DNA from: Platanthera guangdongensis
Lineage: Eukaryota; Streptophyta; Magnoliopsida; Asparagales; Orchidaceae
DNA: 64,000 nucleotides
Direction: 5' to 3'
Assembly: GCA_039583875.1 (NCBI GenBank)
Contig: CM077158.1
Coordinates: 125,671,900-125,735,899 of the forward strand
The notes beneath the pieces were generated by a model. That model was not told the DNA's origin, searched no databases, and was given only the letters and a program-made list of their open reading frames with translations. Both the position numbers and the translations under genes were made by a program. Of this stretch, positions 10,140-21,124 are shown piece after piece. Positions within the stretch are counted from its first letter, which is position 1; each line of letters opens with the position of its first letter.

Positions 10140-10660
10140 ATGCGTGTGCAATTCGTAGGACGATTTAAGGTAAAGAACCGTTGGGCGCGCGTTCTCTTCG
10201 ATTCCGGCGCTACCCACTCGTTTGTGGCTAGAGCCTTCGTGGAGCGGTTCAGTTTGGGCCTAGATCGTGTTGGTGGTGCCTTCTGCGTTAAGTTCCCCTC
10301 CGGTGACTCTGTGGTTACGGACCTGGGTGTCCTAGATTATCCGATTTTGTTGGGAGATTTTCTAGCCAAGGCAGACTTGAAGGTGATTGACCTGGAGGAC
10401 TTCGACGTTATTTTGGGCATGGACTGGTTGTCAAGGTACGATGCTGTGATCCAGTGCAAGGGTAAGCGCTTGGACTTCGTCAAAGACAACGGTCAGCCAG
10501 GAAGCGTTTATGGATATTCTCTCCAGGAGTCTCCAATCATTTCTACGGTGCGTGCTCGGAAGTTGCTTGTTTCTGGCTGTTTTGCCTGTGTGGTTTCCCT
10601 GGTAGGGTCGATTGTTAGTGAGCCCCGTTTGGAAGAGATTCCTGTGGTGTGTGCTTTTCT
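10140..10660 (+). pseudogene. pro: TkA aspartic protease
   Basis: The protease cleaves the Gag-Pol polyprotein. The catalytic motif LFDSGATHSF is near residue 20 of this segment (about 10196-10226), followed by the downstream DVILGMDWLSRYDA block at about 10403-10444 typical of Ty3 proteases. The reading frame passes into RT with a one-base loss in a T run near 10657-10661: the protease frame then reads FLMCF while the -1 frame gives [10 protein letters not shown]. The domain itself looks complete. Confidence 0.85.
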
Positions 10661-11624
10661 GATGTGTTTCCAGACAATCTTCCCGGTCTTCCACCCGACC
10701 GAGATGTCGAGTTTGACATAGATTTGGAGCCAGATACGCGTCCTATCATAAAGGCGCCGTACCGGATGGCCCCGCGAGAGCTGGAAGAGTTGCGAATTCA
10801 GCTGGATGAGTTATTGGGAAAAGGCTTTATAAGGCCGAGTTCTTCGCCTTTTGGTGCGCCAGTGCTGTTCGTTAAAAAGAAGGATGGGTCGATGAGGTTA
10901 TGCATCGACTATAGAGCGCTGAACAAGGTTACTATTAAGAACAGGTACCCTTTGCCGCGAATCGACGATTTGTTTGACCAACTGCGTGGTAGTGCCATGT
11001 TTTCCAAGATAGATGTTCGTTCGGGCTATCACCAGTTGAGGATTCGGGAGTCAGATGTTCCGCGGACGGCGTTCCGCTCTCGTCATGGGCATTTTGAGTT
11101 TTTGGTTATGTCATTCAGTTTGACTAATGCGCCCTCAGCTTTTATGGATTTGATGAACAGAGTTTTCAAGGATTTTCTAGATAAGTTTGTGATTGTCTTT
11201 ATAGATGATGTTTTGGTGTATTCTAAGGATGCGGAGGAGCAAGATCAACATTTGCGGCTGGTCTTGGCGACTCTGAGAGACCATAAGCTATACGCCAAGC
11301 TGAGCAAATGTGAATTTTGGTTGCCTCAAGTTTCTTTTCTAGGCCACGTGATTAATAAGGAGGTAATATCGGTGGACCCAGAAAAGATCGCTGCTGTTAT
11401 GGAATGGGCGAGACCTGTTACCCCCAAAGAGATCAGAAGCTTCTTGGGTTTGGCTGGTTATAGAATATTTGTAGAAGGCTTCTCTACCTTGTCCGCATCA
11501 TTGACCAAGTTGACGCAGAAGAACGTAGCTTTTGTATGGGATGGTAAGTGTGAGAAGGCTTTTGAGGAACTAAAAAGGAGGCTATGTTCGGCTCCAATTT
11601 TGTCTTTGCCTATGGAAGGTAGTG
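10661..11624 (+). pseudogene. pol: TkA reverse transcriptase
   Basis: Ty3 RT begins with [18 protein letters not shown]. It contains all core blocks: [36 protein letters not shown], the catalytic FIDDVLVYS (about 11200-11225), and GHVINKE with [13 protein letters not shown]. Two small defects are seen by comparison with the family: [11 protein letters not shown] in place of SFGLTNAP, and loss of RR in the AGYRRF block. The catalytic aspartates are intact. It is continuous with protease (one frameshift upstream) and RNase H (one frameshift downstream). Confidence 0.9.
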
Positions 11625-11985
11625 AGTATGATATATATGTGAATGCGTCGCATGTCGGTCTGGGCTGCGTTTTGATGCAGGGGCGGGAAGGTGATTGCGT
11701 ACGGGTCGAGGCAGCTAAAAACTCACGAGAGGAACTACCCTACGCATGACCTGGAGTTTGCAGCTGTGATCTATGCGTTGAAATTGTGGAGGCATTTTCT
11801 ATATGGCGCGCAGTACAAGATTTTCACGGATCATAAGAGTCTGAAGTATGTCTTCACTCAGAAAGAATTGAATCTGCGCCATCGGCGGTGGTTGGAGTAC
11901 GTGGCCGACTATGATGTTGAAATTCAGTATCATCCAGGCAAGGCAAATGTGGTGGCTGATGCCCTGAGTCGGAAGTCAGGTAAGA
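11625..11985 (+). pseudogene. pol: TkA RNase H, catalytic Asp changed and frame broken
   Basis: RNase H removes the RNA strand during cDNA synthesis. The block [15 protein letters not shown] has Asn where the family has the first catalytic Asp (YxDAS). A single-base indel near 11680-11690 shifts the frame. Downstream the domain resumes with [20 protein letters not shown], the TDHKSL catalytic Asp and the terminal [15 protein letters not shown]. The frame and residue changes together make this copy inactive. Confidence 0.88.
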
Positions 11986-13514
11986 TTTTTAATCTTTCCG
12001 CCGAGCGTCTAGTGGAAGAGTTTCTGTTGATGGACATTTCTGTGGGAAGCTGTGATTCGCAGAGTAGCATAGCAGTAGCAGAACCTTCGTGGATTACGCT
12101 TACGAGACTACATCAGAAGGACGATCCCGATCTTCTGCATTTGTATCTTCGAGCTGAGAAGGGTGAATTACCAGACTTCTCTATAGATGATGCGGGTACC
12201 TTGAAGTACCGTGGCAGGTTTTGCATCCCCGCAGTTGGAGATATCCGGGATATGGTGTGCAGAGACGCCCACGGATCTAGTGTTGCCTACCATCCAGGGT
12301 CTACCAAGATGTATCATGATATAAAACAGATTGCCTGGTGGTACGGGATGAAGAAGGACATAGCCAGATTTGTTTCAGAGTGTTTCACTTGCAGGCGTGT
12401 GAAAGCCGACCATGGGAGGCCTGGTGGCAAGCTGACTCCCTTGGAGATTCCGACGTGGAAGTGGGAGAGTATCTCGATGTATTTCATTACCGGCTTACCG
12501 AGATCTCCTAAGGTGCATGATTCAGTTTGGGTAATTGTAGACAGATTGACGAAGAGCGCTCATTTCGTACCATTTAAGATCGATTATCCGATGAGGAAGA
12601 TAGCCGAGATGTATCTGGAAGAGGTTGTCAGATTGTATGGTGTACCCGTAAGTATCATATCAGATCGAGACTCCAGGTTCACGTCTCGTTTTTGGAAGAG
12701 CCTTCAAGAAGGGTTGGGTACAGATTTGAGATATTCCACGGCTTATCATCCGCAGACCAATGGTCAGACAGAGCAAGTAAATCAGATTGTGGGAGATATG
12801 ATCTGATGCTATATTCTGGACCACGGAGGAGCGTGGGATGAGCGCTTGCGGCTTATGGAATTCGCATACAACAACAATTATCAAGAAAGCTTGCAAATGG
12901 CTCCCTTTGAAGCTTTGTATGGGAGGCGCTGCAGGACTCACTTGTTTTGGGCTGAGCTTGGCGAGGGACCTTTGTTGGGTCCAGAAGCGCTTGAGGAGAT
13001 GGAAACCGCTGTGAAGCTTATTCGGGAAAAGCTTCGGATAGCCCAGGAGAGATAGGAGAAGAACGCCAATCGGCGTAGATCGGACTTGGAATTTGCTGTG
13101 GGGGACTCGGTGTTTTTAAAGGTCTCCCCGTTGATTGGAGTCAAGCGGTTTGGCAAGAATAGGAAGTTGGACCCGAGGTACGTGGGGCCGTTTCCGATTG
13201 TTGAGCGGATTGGGGTATCAGCCTACAGGCTGGCTTTGCCCGCAAATTTCCCTAGTGTGCATGATGTCTTTCACGTCAGTCAGCTGCGTAAATGTGTGAT
13301 AAATGGCAGGCAGGTATTGGATTATGTGCCTCAGTTGGAGCCGAATCTTTCTTATGTGGAGGTGCCTGTTCGCATTTTGGATTCTCAAGTTAGGGCGTTG
13401 CGGAAGAAGACTATTCCTATGGTTAAAGTTTTATGGAGGAATCAGGATGTGGAGAGCGCGACTTGGGAGTTGGAGTCGGCTATGAGGGAGGCTCACCCTT
13501 GTCTGTTTCCCTAA
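11986..13514 (+). pseudogene. int: TkA integrase with C-terminal chromodomain
   Basis: It inserts cDNA into chromatin. The N-terminal HHCC zinc site is present ([11 protein letters not shown] ... [11 protein letters not shown]). In the DDE core the first Asp is replaced by Tyr (SMYFITGLP, where SMDFITGLP is usual); the second (SDRDSRF) and the Glu (NGQTEQVN) remain. In-frame stops lie at 12804 (CGA-to-TGA type) and 13053 (CAG-to-TAG type). The C-terminus has GPFPIVERIG, HDVFHVSQLRKC and a group-II-like chromodomain (MVKVLWRNQDVESATWE, about 13420-13475), which defines the Tekay branch. It ends with TAA after CLFP. Confidence 0.92.
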
Positions 13515-13629
13515 TCTTGTGCCTGGTATGCTCTGTTTTGTTTTTATTTATTTGTATCCCTTTCCTGGCTCTTTCTCTCTCCTACTTTGTAGGAGTGTTG
13601 TGAGTAAAGTTTCGAGGCGAAACTTTCTT

Positions 13630-13643
13630 TTAGGGGGAGTGGC
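13630..13643 (+). other. TkA polypurine tract
   Basis: TTAGGGGGAGTGGC directly precedes the 3' LTR and would prime plus-strand synthesis. The stretch from the end of pol (13515) to here holds no gene. Confidence 0.85.
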
Positions 13644-16600
13644 TGTAACGCCCCCAGTTTTTTCTGTGTTTTGTTTGATCTTTGGCTAGCGTTACGATGG
13701 CGTATTTCCGGCTTTTGCCATTGTAGAGCGTGGTATTAGCTCTTAGGGTTCCCTGTGTAGCCTGTTTGTAGCCTGTTAGCAAGATTCCCCAGCTAGTTGG
13801 AGTGCGTTTGATGACTCGGTTGGGCCTCTTAGGGAATGCTTGTGTTTTGGCTTCGGGAGGTGTTATCCCGGGTTTTGTTCGTCGAATGCTAATTTCGACT
13901 TCGTAGTTGCGTTCGTAGCGTGGGATTTTAGCTGCGGCGTGAATTTCGTCTTTTTCCGAGAAGTTTCGGGTTTCGGGTTATTTTGATATTGAGTATAAAT
14001 AATGATTATTATGTTGATTGTCTATTATTAAAACTGATATATATAGTCTTGGGTCAAAATTAGGGCTGGGTTCCTTTTGTTCTTTTCATGTTACTCTGCT
14101 TGGAAGAAGCCGTCGCCTGTACGAGAGGAAGAGCACCATCGGCCTACCCTAGCCTTCGGACGCCGATTCCTGGAGATTTAGCGGTCGGAATTCGATTCCG
14201 AGAGTGGATCTGGACTGCCCTCGCCGGGATCTGCTTTCTTTTTGCTCCTCAGCTTGCTGCTCTGCGGCCAGATCCGAGAGTGGGGGATGCCGCCGACCAA
14301 GCTTTTCTGGTATTGAGGCAAGTGATGTACCCTCATCCTTGCCATAGTTGATCTTCGTCTTCTTTTGATTAAATCTTTTATCTCTTTCTTGTTTAGAACT
14401 TAGGTGTAAGCTAGGGCTTGTTCCCGATCATACCGTGGTTAGTGTAGAAAGATCCAGTTAAATCTCAGTTTTCCTGAGGGATTATGTCTATTAGGGACAG
14501 TTTTGGTTCGGTCTAGGTCGAGTAGTTAACATTGCCGATGGAGGTTGTACTCGAGAGAGAGAGAGAGATTCCCCGTTCTCGTTTTTGGTCGTTTGCTGGA
14601 TCTAGCTCCTGTAGCCAGTTGGGGTGTCGACACTGTTGTGTCGACACCGGCCAGTCTTGGTGTCGACACTTGGTGTCGACACCGGCCAGTCTTGGTGTCG
14701 ACACTTGGTGTCGACACCGGCCAGTCGTGGTGTCGACACTTGGTTTCGACACCAGCAGCGGCAGTGTCGACACCTTGTGTCGACACCGGCCGCAGTGGTG
14801 TCGACACTTGGTGTCGACACCAACAGCGGCCGTGTCGACACCATGTGTCGACACCGGCCGCAGTGGTGTCGACACTTGGTGTCGACACCAGCAGCGGCAG
14901 TGTCGACACCATGTGTCGACACCGGCCGCAGTGGTGTCGACACTTGGTGTCGACACCAGCTGCGGCAGTGTCGACACCATGTGTCGACACCAGCCGCAGT
15001 GGTGTCGACACTTGGTGTCGACACTAGCAGCGGCAGTGTCGACACCATGTGTCGACACCGGCCGCAGTGGGGTCGACACTTGGTGTCGACACCAGCAGCG
15101 GCAGTGTCGACACAAGGTGTCGACACCGGCTGCAGTGGTGTCAACACTTGGTGTCGACACCAGCCGCGGCAGTGTCGACACCTTGTGTCGACACTTGGTG
15201 TCGACACCGGCCGTGGTTGTGTCGACACCTTGTGTCGACACCGGCTTGTCGTGGTGTCGACACGTCGTGTCGACACTGGTGCTGCGCTTGTTTTGGGGTC
15301 AGGTAGACTCGGGGTTGGTTCGGGGTAGGCGTGCAAGGCCGCGTCAGTTGGACCCGACGTTTTTGTCTTGGGTTCGTGTGTTTCTTAGGATTGTTAGAGT
15401 GACTTTTTCCCTAGGGGAGGCTTTGGGTGTTCGGCTAATTTCTGCATGCCGACTCTTGGGTTGTGGCAGGTGGTGGAGTTTTGGTGGCCTCTGGAGGGTG
15501 GTTTTATGTGGAGAGCTGTGGCCACCACCTTTTGCCCCGGTTTGGGTTGGTGTGTGTGGGACCCTAAAGCTTCCACTGTTTGACCCCTTAGCCCTTTTTG
15601 GGTCTGATTTTGGTTATGTATTCAGATCCATGTTTTGACCACTGCCACTTGCCCACGTGTTAGGACTGTTAGTCCCTTTCCTGTCTAGGCTTTCCTTCCT
15701 TTTGGCATATGAATATGTCTTGATGCTGTTGCAGTCTCTCTCTTGGTAAGGCATATTGGTTTTATTGCTCGCACTTGGTATGCTCTGCGGTGTTTTTGAC
15801 AACATTCTTTTCTTACTTCCATCCCCTTTTCTTTTGCTTATTGCAGTTTGTTGCCGGGCTGGTAAACCGTTCTTCTTATTTTGCTAATTAATTTATTGCT
15901 CTATTTTACCTCTTGATTGTTTCCTTGCTGAGGTGTTCCTTTCTTGAATGCCTCAGGTCCAGGTTGTAGCCAGTTCAGCGGCTAGTTCCTTTGGAGGGGC
16001 TGTTGGTGGCCTCTAGGGTTGCTGAGATAGCTGATCCCCATTTTGTTGTGAGGTAGTTCCTTACTTTTCTGTATAGACATACATACTCGCCAGTGGGTTC
16101 GTGTCAGGTTGTTGACGCCCACTGGTGGCTTCTTGTGATGCTGGATATGAAATTAAACTGCTGATTTTGCCTTTATGTGGTTGGTTACTTGCTTCTGGGA
16201 AGGATTTATGCTAGGTTGCATGTTAGATATTTTAAACCCTAAAAGTATTAATATATGTACTTCATGCATAACATGTTTTCTAAAACAAAGATACTATTTT
16301 TCCTAAGCGTAAAACACTATCTTTTATACCTATAATATTCACCTTAGAGTCGTGCATACCATGAGTCGTCCCCCGGGGACTCTCGTGCTTATTTAGGGTG
16401 TCAACTTAATTGAACCAAAGTATTTTCTACTGCGTATAGATATAATTTTACCTGTGGACTAGCTGATCCACTGTGCCAAGGGATACAGCCATACAACTTA
16501 ACTGATTTTCTTTCATATTTAATCAACATTTTTCCTTAAAATCTATCGTCTGGAGTTTTGCGTGAGCGTGTGCAGTTATCCCCTGCACGACGTGGCATCA

Positions 16601-16662
16601 CGGCACGTGTTTTCTCTTACTCTGACACGATTTTTACCGTTGAGAAAATGCGGGTTGTGACA
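13644..16662 (+). repeat. TkA 3' LTR (3019 bp)
   Basis: It mirrors the 5' LTR with the same ends and landmarks (TATAAATA at 13994-14001, GA run near 14550). The 48-bp length excess is compatible with gain or loss of units in the palindrome array. TTAAT follows at 16663-16667. Confidence 0.93.
14629..15277. repeat. GTGTCGACAC palindrome array in TkA 3' LTR
   Basis: This is the same array as at 1847-2455, with different copy number and order, for example an extra CCAGTCTTGG unit near the start and a missing unit near 15190. The different unit order between LTRs that are otherwise alike shows the array changes faster than its surroundings. Confidence 0.95.
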
Positions 16663-16735
16663 TTAATCATCATATTTTGGTATCATGTTGTATATCATTG
16701 AATTGGGGTTATGACTTCTCCAAATAGAGGGAGAT
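16663..16735 (+). other. C1 3' tail, right half, with polypurine tract
   Basis: Sequence resumes after TkA and reaches CAAATAGAGGGAGAT (16721-16735). The phrase GTTATGACTTCTCCAAATAG matches the C5 end on the minus strand (52013-52050), confirming that C1 and C5 are relatives. Confidence 0.8.
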
Positions 16736-16831
16736 TGTTGGATACATTGGTCACAATGTACTTGATTTGAAGAAGCTCTTTCAGCCCAATGATATACACA
16801 TAGTTGTATTTGATGAATGTTAAGTTCTTGT
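16736..16831 (+). repeat. C1 3' LTR, truncated start
   Basis: It starts TGTTGGATAC, like other SIRE-type LTRs here, and shares the ATGTAC(T/C)TGATTTGAAGAA block with the C5 LTR start. After about 95 bp it runs directly into copia integrase sequence, so most of the LTR is gone. The junction is blurred within a few bases. Confidence 0.7.
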
Positions 16832-17330
16832 GTACTGGCAAATAAAGCTAAGTAATAAGAAGACTCCCTATGAGATCTTGAAAGGTAGAAAACCAAATTC
16901 GAGGTATCTTAGAATCCTTGGTATTAAATGCTTTGTGCTTCACAATGGGAAATCCTTTGTGACTAAGTTTGCTACCAAGTCCTTTGATGGGATTTTTGTT
17001 GAGTACAACAATCATAACAAAGCCTATAGGATCTACAACTTGAAATTCTAAGTTGTAGAAGAATCTGTTCATGTAGTCTTTGATGAGTCTACTATGATTA
17101 ACCGTGAGCTGTCAAGCTCCTCTTCTAGTACTGCAGGTATAGACCAGATGACGGATCAACTAACCGTCAAGGATGTAGCTCCAGTAGAGGGACTACAAGA
17201 CACAAATGAGGTGGATGAAGATCAACAAGAAGCTGCTCTTGTAGCTCAAGCTAAAGCTAGATTGCCTCTAGCAATCAGGCATCTGAGGGATAATCCAAGA
17301 GACCAAATCATTAGTGATGCAAGATAAGGA
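16832..17330 (+). pseudogene. int: C2 integrase C-terminal part and linker (copia)
   Basis: KTPYEILKGRKPNSRYLRILG and FDGIFVEYNNHNKAYRIYN are the end of a copia integrase. The zinc-binding and DDE core are absent, cut at the junction with the C1 LTR. A stop after NLKF (17049) interrupts; the variable linker to RT follows, with AVARLPLAIRHLRDNPRDQIISD-like text. It is a dead fragment on the same strand as C1 but from a different family. Confidence 0.8.
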
Positions 17331-17333
17331 GTA

Positions 17334-18424
17334 GTGACCAGGTGCAGAAGTATCAACACAACACTATACTCAAGCTTCCTGTCACAGGTTGAGACAAAGA
17401 AATTTGAAGAGGCCAATATAGATCAGTTCTGGATTGTTGCTATGCAAGAAGAACTGAACCAGTTTAAGAGATGTAAGGACTGGAAGCTGGTTCCAAGACC
17501 ACAAGGACATAATGTCATTGGATTCAAGTGGATTTACAGAAATAAAATTGATGAAAATGAAATTATAATCAATAATAAGGCAAGGCTAGTAGCTAAGGGG
17601 TACAGACAAGAGGAATGTATTGATTTTGATCAAACCTTTGCCCCTATAGCAAGATTGGAGGCCATCAGATTATTCCACACATATGCTGCAAACAAGAGAT
17701 TCAAGGTCTACTAGATGGATGCGAAGTCAGCCTTCCTAAATGGTGACTTAAAAGAGGAAATATATGTTGAGTAGCTTCCAGGTTTTATTATTCCTAACTC
17801 ACCTGATTCAGTTTATAGACTTAGGAAAGCTCTATATGGGTTAAAGCAGGCCCTAAAGCATGTCATGAGATATTGTCTAGTTTCCTCATTGAGAATAAAT
17901 TCTCAAGGGGGAAGATAGACCTGACCCTATTCCTAAGGGAATCTAAGGGTAAGATCATCATAGTACAGATATATGCAGACGACATTATCTTTGGATCTTC
18001 TGATGATAGGCATTGTAGAAAGTTTGCCAAACTTATGCAAGGGAAGTTTGAGATTAGCAGTATGTTTGAAATTAAGTTCTTCTTGGATCTTCAAGTTAAA
18101 CAGACTGATGATGGCTTGTCCATATCAAATTCTAAGTTCACCAGGGAGTTAATCAATAAGTTTGATATGGAGAATTCCTCCACCATGAAAACTCCTATGG
18201 TGTTAAGTATGCCTATAGACAAAAATGTGGCAGGGAAACCTGTTGATGAAACTTTATATAGAGGGATAATTGGCTCCCTTCTATATCTAACTACAAGTAA
18301 GCTAGACATCTTGTATGTTAAATGTGTTTATGCTAAGTATCAGTCTTGCCCTAAAAAGTCTCATTACTCTGCTGCAAAGAGGATTTTGAGTAATCTTAAG
18401 AGCACACCATATCTTGGCCGATAG
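17334..18424 (+). pseudogene. pol: C2 reverse transcriptase (copia)
   Basis: Copia RT blocks occur in order: [53 protein letters not shown], then MDAKSAFLNGDLKEEIYVE after a TAG at 17712. The catalytic motif YADDIIFGSS is at about 17972-18000. There is a frame change near 17850 (before the MRYCL segment), an in-frame stop replacing the Gln of the PPGF block, and TAG at 18422. No full-length product is possible. Confidence 0.88.
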
Positions 18425-18916
18425 TACCCTAGGAATGAGGAATTAGACCTAACTGGATATTCAGATGCAGATTTTGCATGCTACAAAGAGGACTGGAAGA
18501 GCACTTTTGGCACCTGTCAATTCTTTAGAGGGAGACTAGTGTGTTGGAGCAGCAAGAAGCAAACAAGTGTTGCAATATCAACTGCAAAGTCATAGTACAT
18601 TTCATCAGGTAGCTGATGTGCTCAGTTGTTGTGGATCCAACATCAACTCCAGGATTATAACCTCCAGATAAGTAGAAGTCCATTATATTGTGATTCTACT
18701 AGTGCCATCTCAATTTCTAGGAATCTTGTCTCACACAGCAAGACTAAGCATATTGAGATTAGATATCATTTTATTAGGGAGCATGTGGAATGTGAAGATA
18801 TCAACCTTGAGTTTGTCCCAATAGACAAACAAGTGCCTAACATATTTACTAAGCCACTTGATGAAGCAAAGTTCAACACCTTCAAGTTTGAATTGGGTAT
18901 ATTGAATATAACATAG
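18425..18916 (+). pseudogene. pol: C2 RNase H (copia)
   Basis: GYSDADFACYKEDWKST and FGTCQFF open the domain; STAKS*YISSGS shows stops replacing conserved residues. The C-terminus LYCDSTSAISISRNLVSHSKTKHIEIRYHFIREHVE and NIFTKPLDEAKF is well preserved and ends at TAG 18914-18916. Confidence 0.88.
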
Positions 18917-19522
18917 CTTCAGTTGCTCCCCATGGTGTGTAAGTTATATTTTTTCTTGCAGGTGGACAAGTACTTTAGAGAATTGAAGATCCTTCAAGAT
19001 TGTATATCTTGAGTGGTATTATGCTGGTTGAAGAACTATCCAGATGATGCAGATCATGGGGTCTATCAGGAAACATGATAGATGATGCTTTAGTTGAGGG
19101 GGAGGAAGTCGAGCACCACTTTAACACTCTCAAGTGGTTTAACTGCCATCTATTTGTAATTAAAAAGGGGAGTAGAAGATCAGAACCACCCTGACTATTT
19201 ACAGAAGTCAAAAAGGGGGAGGACATTGATATGAATAAGGATATGAATCTGGTATCATAGGACAGGAAGACAAGAATAGGACATGAGGAGAAGGATACAA
19301 GTAGTATTAGAACTATGGGAAGGATATGATCAAATTTATCAATACCAAGTAGCATCAATTAAGGGGGAGCAAGAGATGGTGTGACGTGCAGACAAGAAAG
19401 TATGGTAACTATAAATTCTCTTGTTATATGTTTTCCAAGTTGATATTTTATTGCTGCATTAGTTAGTGTATGTCATTGACTCATTTGATTGAGGGTTTTC
19501 ACTTTTTCAAATAGAGGGAGAT
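18917..19522 (+). other. C2 3' noncoding region with repeated polypurine tracts
   Basis: There is no ORF3 here, unlike C1, C4 and C5. Several polypurine-like runs occur: GAGGGGGAGGAAG near 19097, AAAAGGGGAGTAG near 19164, AAAAAGGGGGAGGAC near 19211 and TAAGGGGGAGCAAG near 19361. The one next to the LTR is CAAATAGAGGGAGAT (19508-19522). A minus-strand open frame across the region has no coding character. Confidence 0.65.
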
Positions 19523-19936
19523 TATTGGGTCCATTGCCCACAATGTCCTAGATTTAAAGTAGTCAATCATATCAATGACATACAAAAAGTTGTATTTGAT
19601 GTGTGCTTAAGTTCATGCATGCAAGTTGTCCTTGAAACATTAATAGGACAAGTATTCCGAATGATTGGACAGGTGGACACAAAGATAGATGCTGGTCAGC
19701 AAGAATTTGTCCAAGTCCATAGGCGTTGAGTATGGTATACTCACTCAATTCCAGGTGCAGGAATTCAGTTAAGTCCATAGGTGTTGAGTGAAGAAAGCTC
19801 ACCCAACGCTAAGATGCAAGGAAAGATGGTGGATAGGCTGAAAATCGCCTAAGTCCACAAGCATTGAATGAAGTCTAATCACTCAACGATAGGTAAGCAA
19901 AAGCGTTGAGTATAACTTAGTTAGTCCAAGTTTAAC
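19523..19936 (+). repeat. C2 3' LTR, 5' part, cut by C3
   Basis: It begins TATTGGGTCC right after the polypurine tract (TG changed to TA) and shares the GTTGTATTTGATG block with the C1 LTR start. It contains four or five loose copies of GTTGAGT(G/A) phrases (19720-19915). It stops where the C3 LTR starts, preceded by TTAAC, the likely left half of the C3 target duplication. Confidence 0.7.
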
Positions 19937-20124
19937 TGTTGGATCCCTAGTAAGATTTGGGCTATGTTCACTAAGTTAGGATCATATGACCCACAATGTA
20001 TAGCCAGGGTCATAGTTGTGTCCTAGTGTCTAGGCCAAGTCCTTAGAGTCAACAACACATGGACCAGCTATCAACATGACTGCCAGAGACTCAAGACTTA
20101 GAAGAATTCAAAGACTGTAAAATG

Positions 20125-20870
20125 AGTTCGACGTTCGTCGAACTCAGGTCGACGATTGTCGTGCTCACTTCAACGATCTCAGAGAAAATTCTCTGAGCTG
20201 AGCTTGACGAACTCTATTCTTTAGTCGACGAAAACTTGGACGCTACAACAACACTTCAAGTTCAGAAAACATCAAGATATTCTAAGTACTTAGAATCAGA
20301 CTTTAGTCGACGAACTTGGTGCTCAGGTCGATGAACTTTGGACACTATACATCAACACTTCAGTAAGGTTGTGTCGACACACATAATATCTGTCGACACC
20401 AACATCAACTGTGTCGACACACAAGATTTATGTCGACACACTCCAGATTTCTGTCAACACAACAGCTATGTCGAGACAAGAAGTAATTGTGTCGACACCC
20501 AGGATTTGTGTCGACACATTCCCCAAAAGTTCTGTCAACAAGTTATCAGCTCTACAAACTTCATTCTCAGCTCGACGAACTTGATTCTCTGGTCGACGAA
20601 TTCTGGACCCTTTACTTCAACCTGTTTAAGCCAGTAGTTGCTCTTATTTTTCTTAAGTCCAAAATCAACTCCAGTCGACGAAGCCAGTTATCAGCTCGAC
20701 GAACTTTAGGCACAAAAAAGGCAAAGTTTCTGAAGCATACAGTTCTGTTATCAGATCGACGATCTTGGAACTCAGCTCGACGAACAGAAGTTATCTGATC
20801 GACGAACACAGCAACTCAGCTCGACGAACTGTGGACTCAGCTTGATGATTTTTGTCGTCTGTTCTACGAT
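20125..20870. repeat. TCGACGA / TCGTCGA inverted-repeat cluster in C3 LTR
   Basis: More than a dozen copies of GTCGACGA or TCGACGAAC and their complements lie in both orientations (for example GTTCGACGTTCGTCGAAC at 20126-20144). About six GTGTCGACAC-type palindromes occur at 20371-20520. The cluster sits upstream of the TATA box, in U3. Confidence 0.88.
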
Positions 20871-21116
20871 TCCAGACTTAGTATTTATTTCCTCAGTCCT
20901 CACTCTATGACAATAATTTATGAATGATTAATGATAAAATATTCTCTCAATATTACTGTTGGATGGTGCATTGATCATGGCTTTTATTAGAATTATTGCT
21001 ATCCATTTTTCCAAGGGACAGTTGAGAAAATAAATCAATGCAGTTTATTCTCTAGGCTGTCAGCATTGATTGCAGCAGAGGAATTCAAATTTCGAAAGAC
21101 AAATTCCTTCAGAACA

Positions 21117-21124
21117 TATAAAAA
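21117..21124 (+). promoter_or_regulatory. Putative TATA box of C3 LTR
   Basis: TATAAAAA lies about 1180 bp into the LTR, downstream of the motif cluster. Confidence 0.5.

Larger units (their letters stand above)
867..16662 (+). mobile_element. TkA: complete Ty3 chromovirus, Tekay/Del-like, inactive
   Basis: The element has 5' LTR, tRNA-Met primer site, leader, gag, protease, RT, RNase H, integrase with C-terminal chromodomain, polypurine tract and 3' LTR, in that order. Its ends are TGTAACGC and TGTGACA, flanked by a TTAAT duplication. Domain order and the chromodomain-like C-terminus place it in the Tekay/Del branch. The two LTRs align closely apart from indels in the palindrome array, so insertion was fairly recent. 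Coding parts nevertheless carry stops, frameshifts and lost catalytic residues, so it may have been copied by helper proteins or have decayed quickly. The leader is interrupted by another insertion at 4059-8363. Confidence 0.93.

Noticed and set aside
14513..15638. 368-codon and similar open frames in the 3' LTR of TkA
   Set aside because: Same array artefact as in the 5' LTR.
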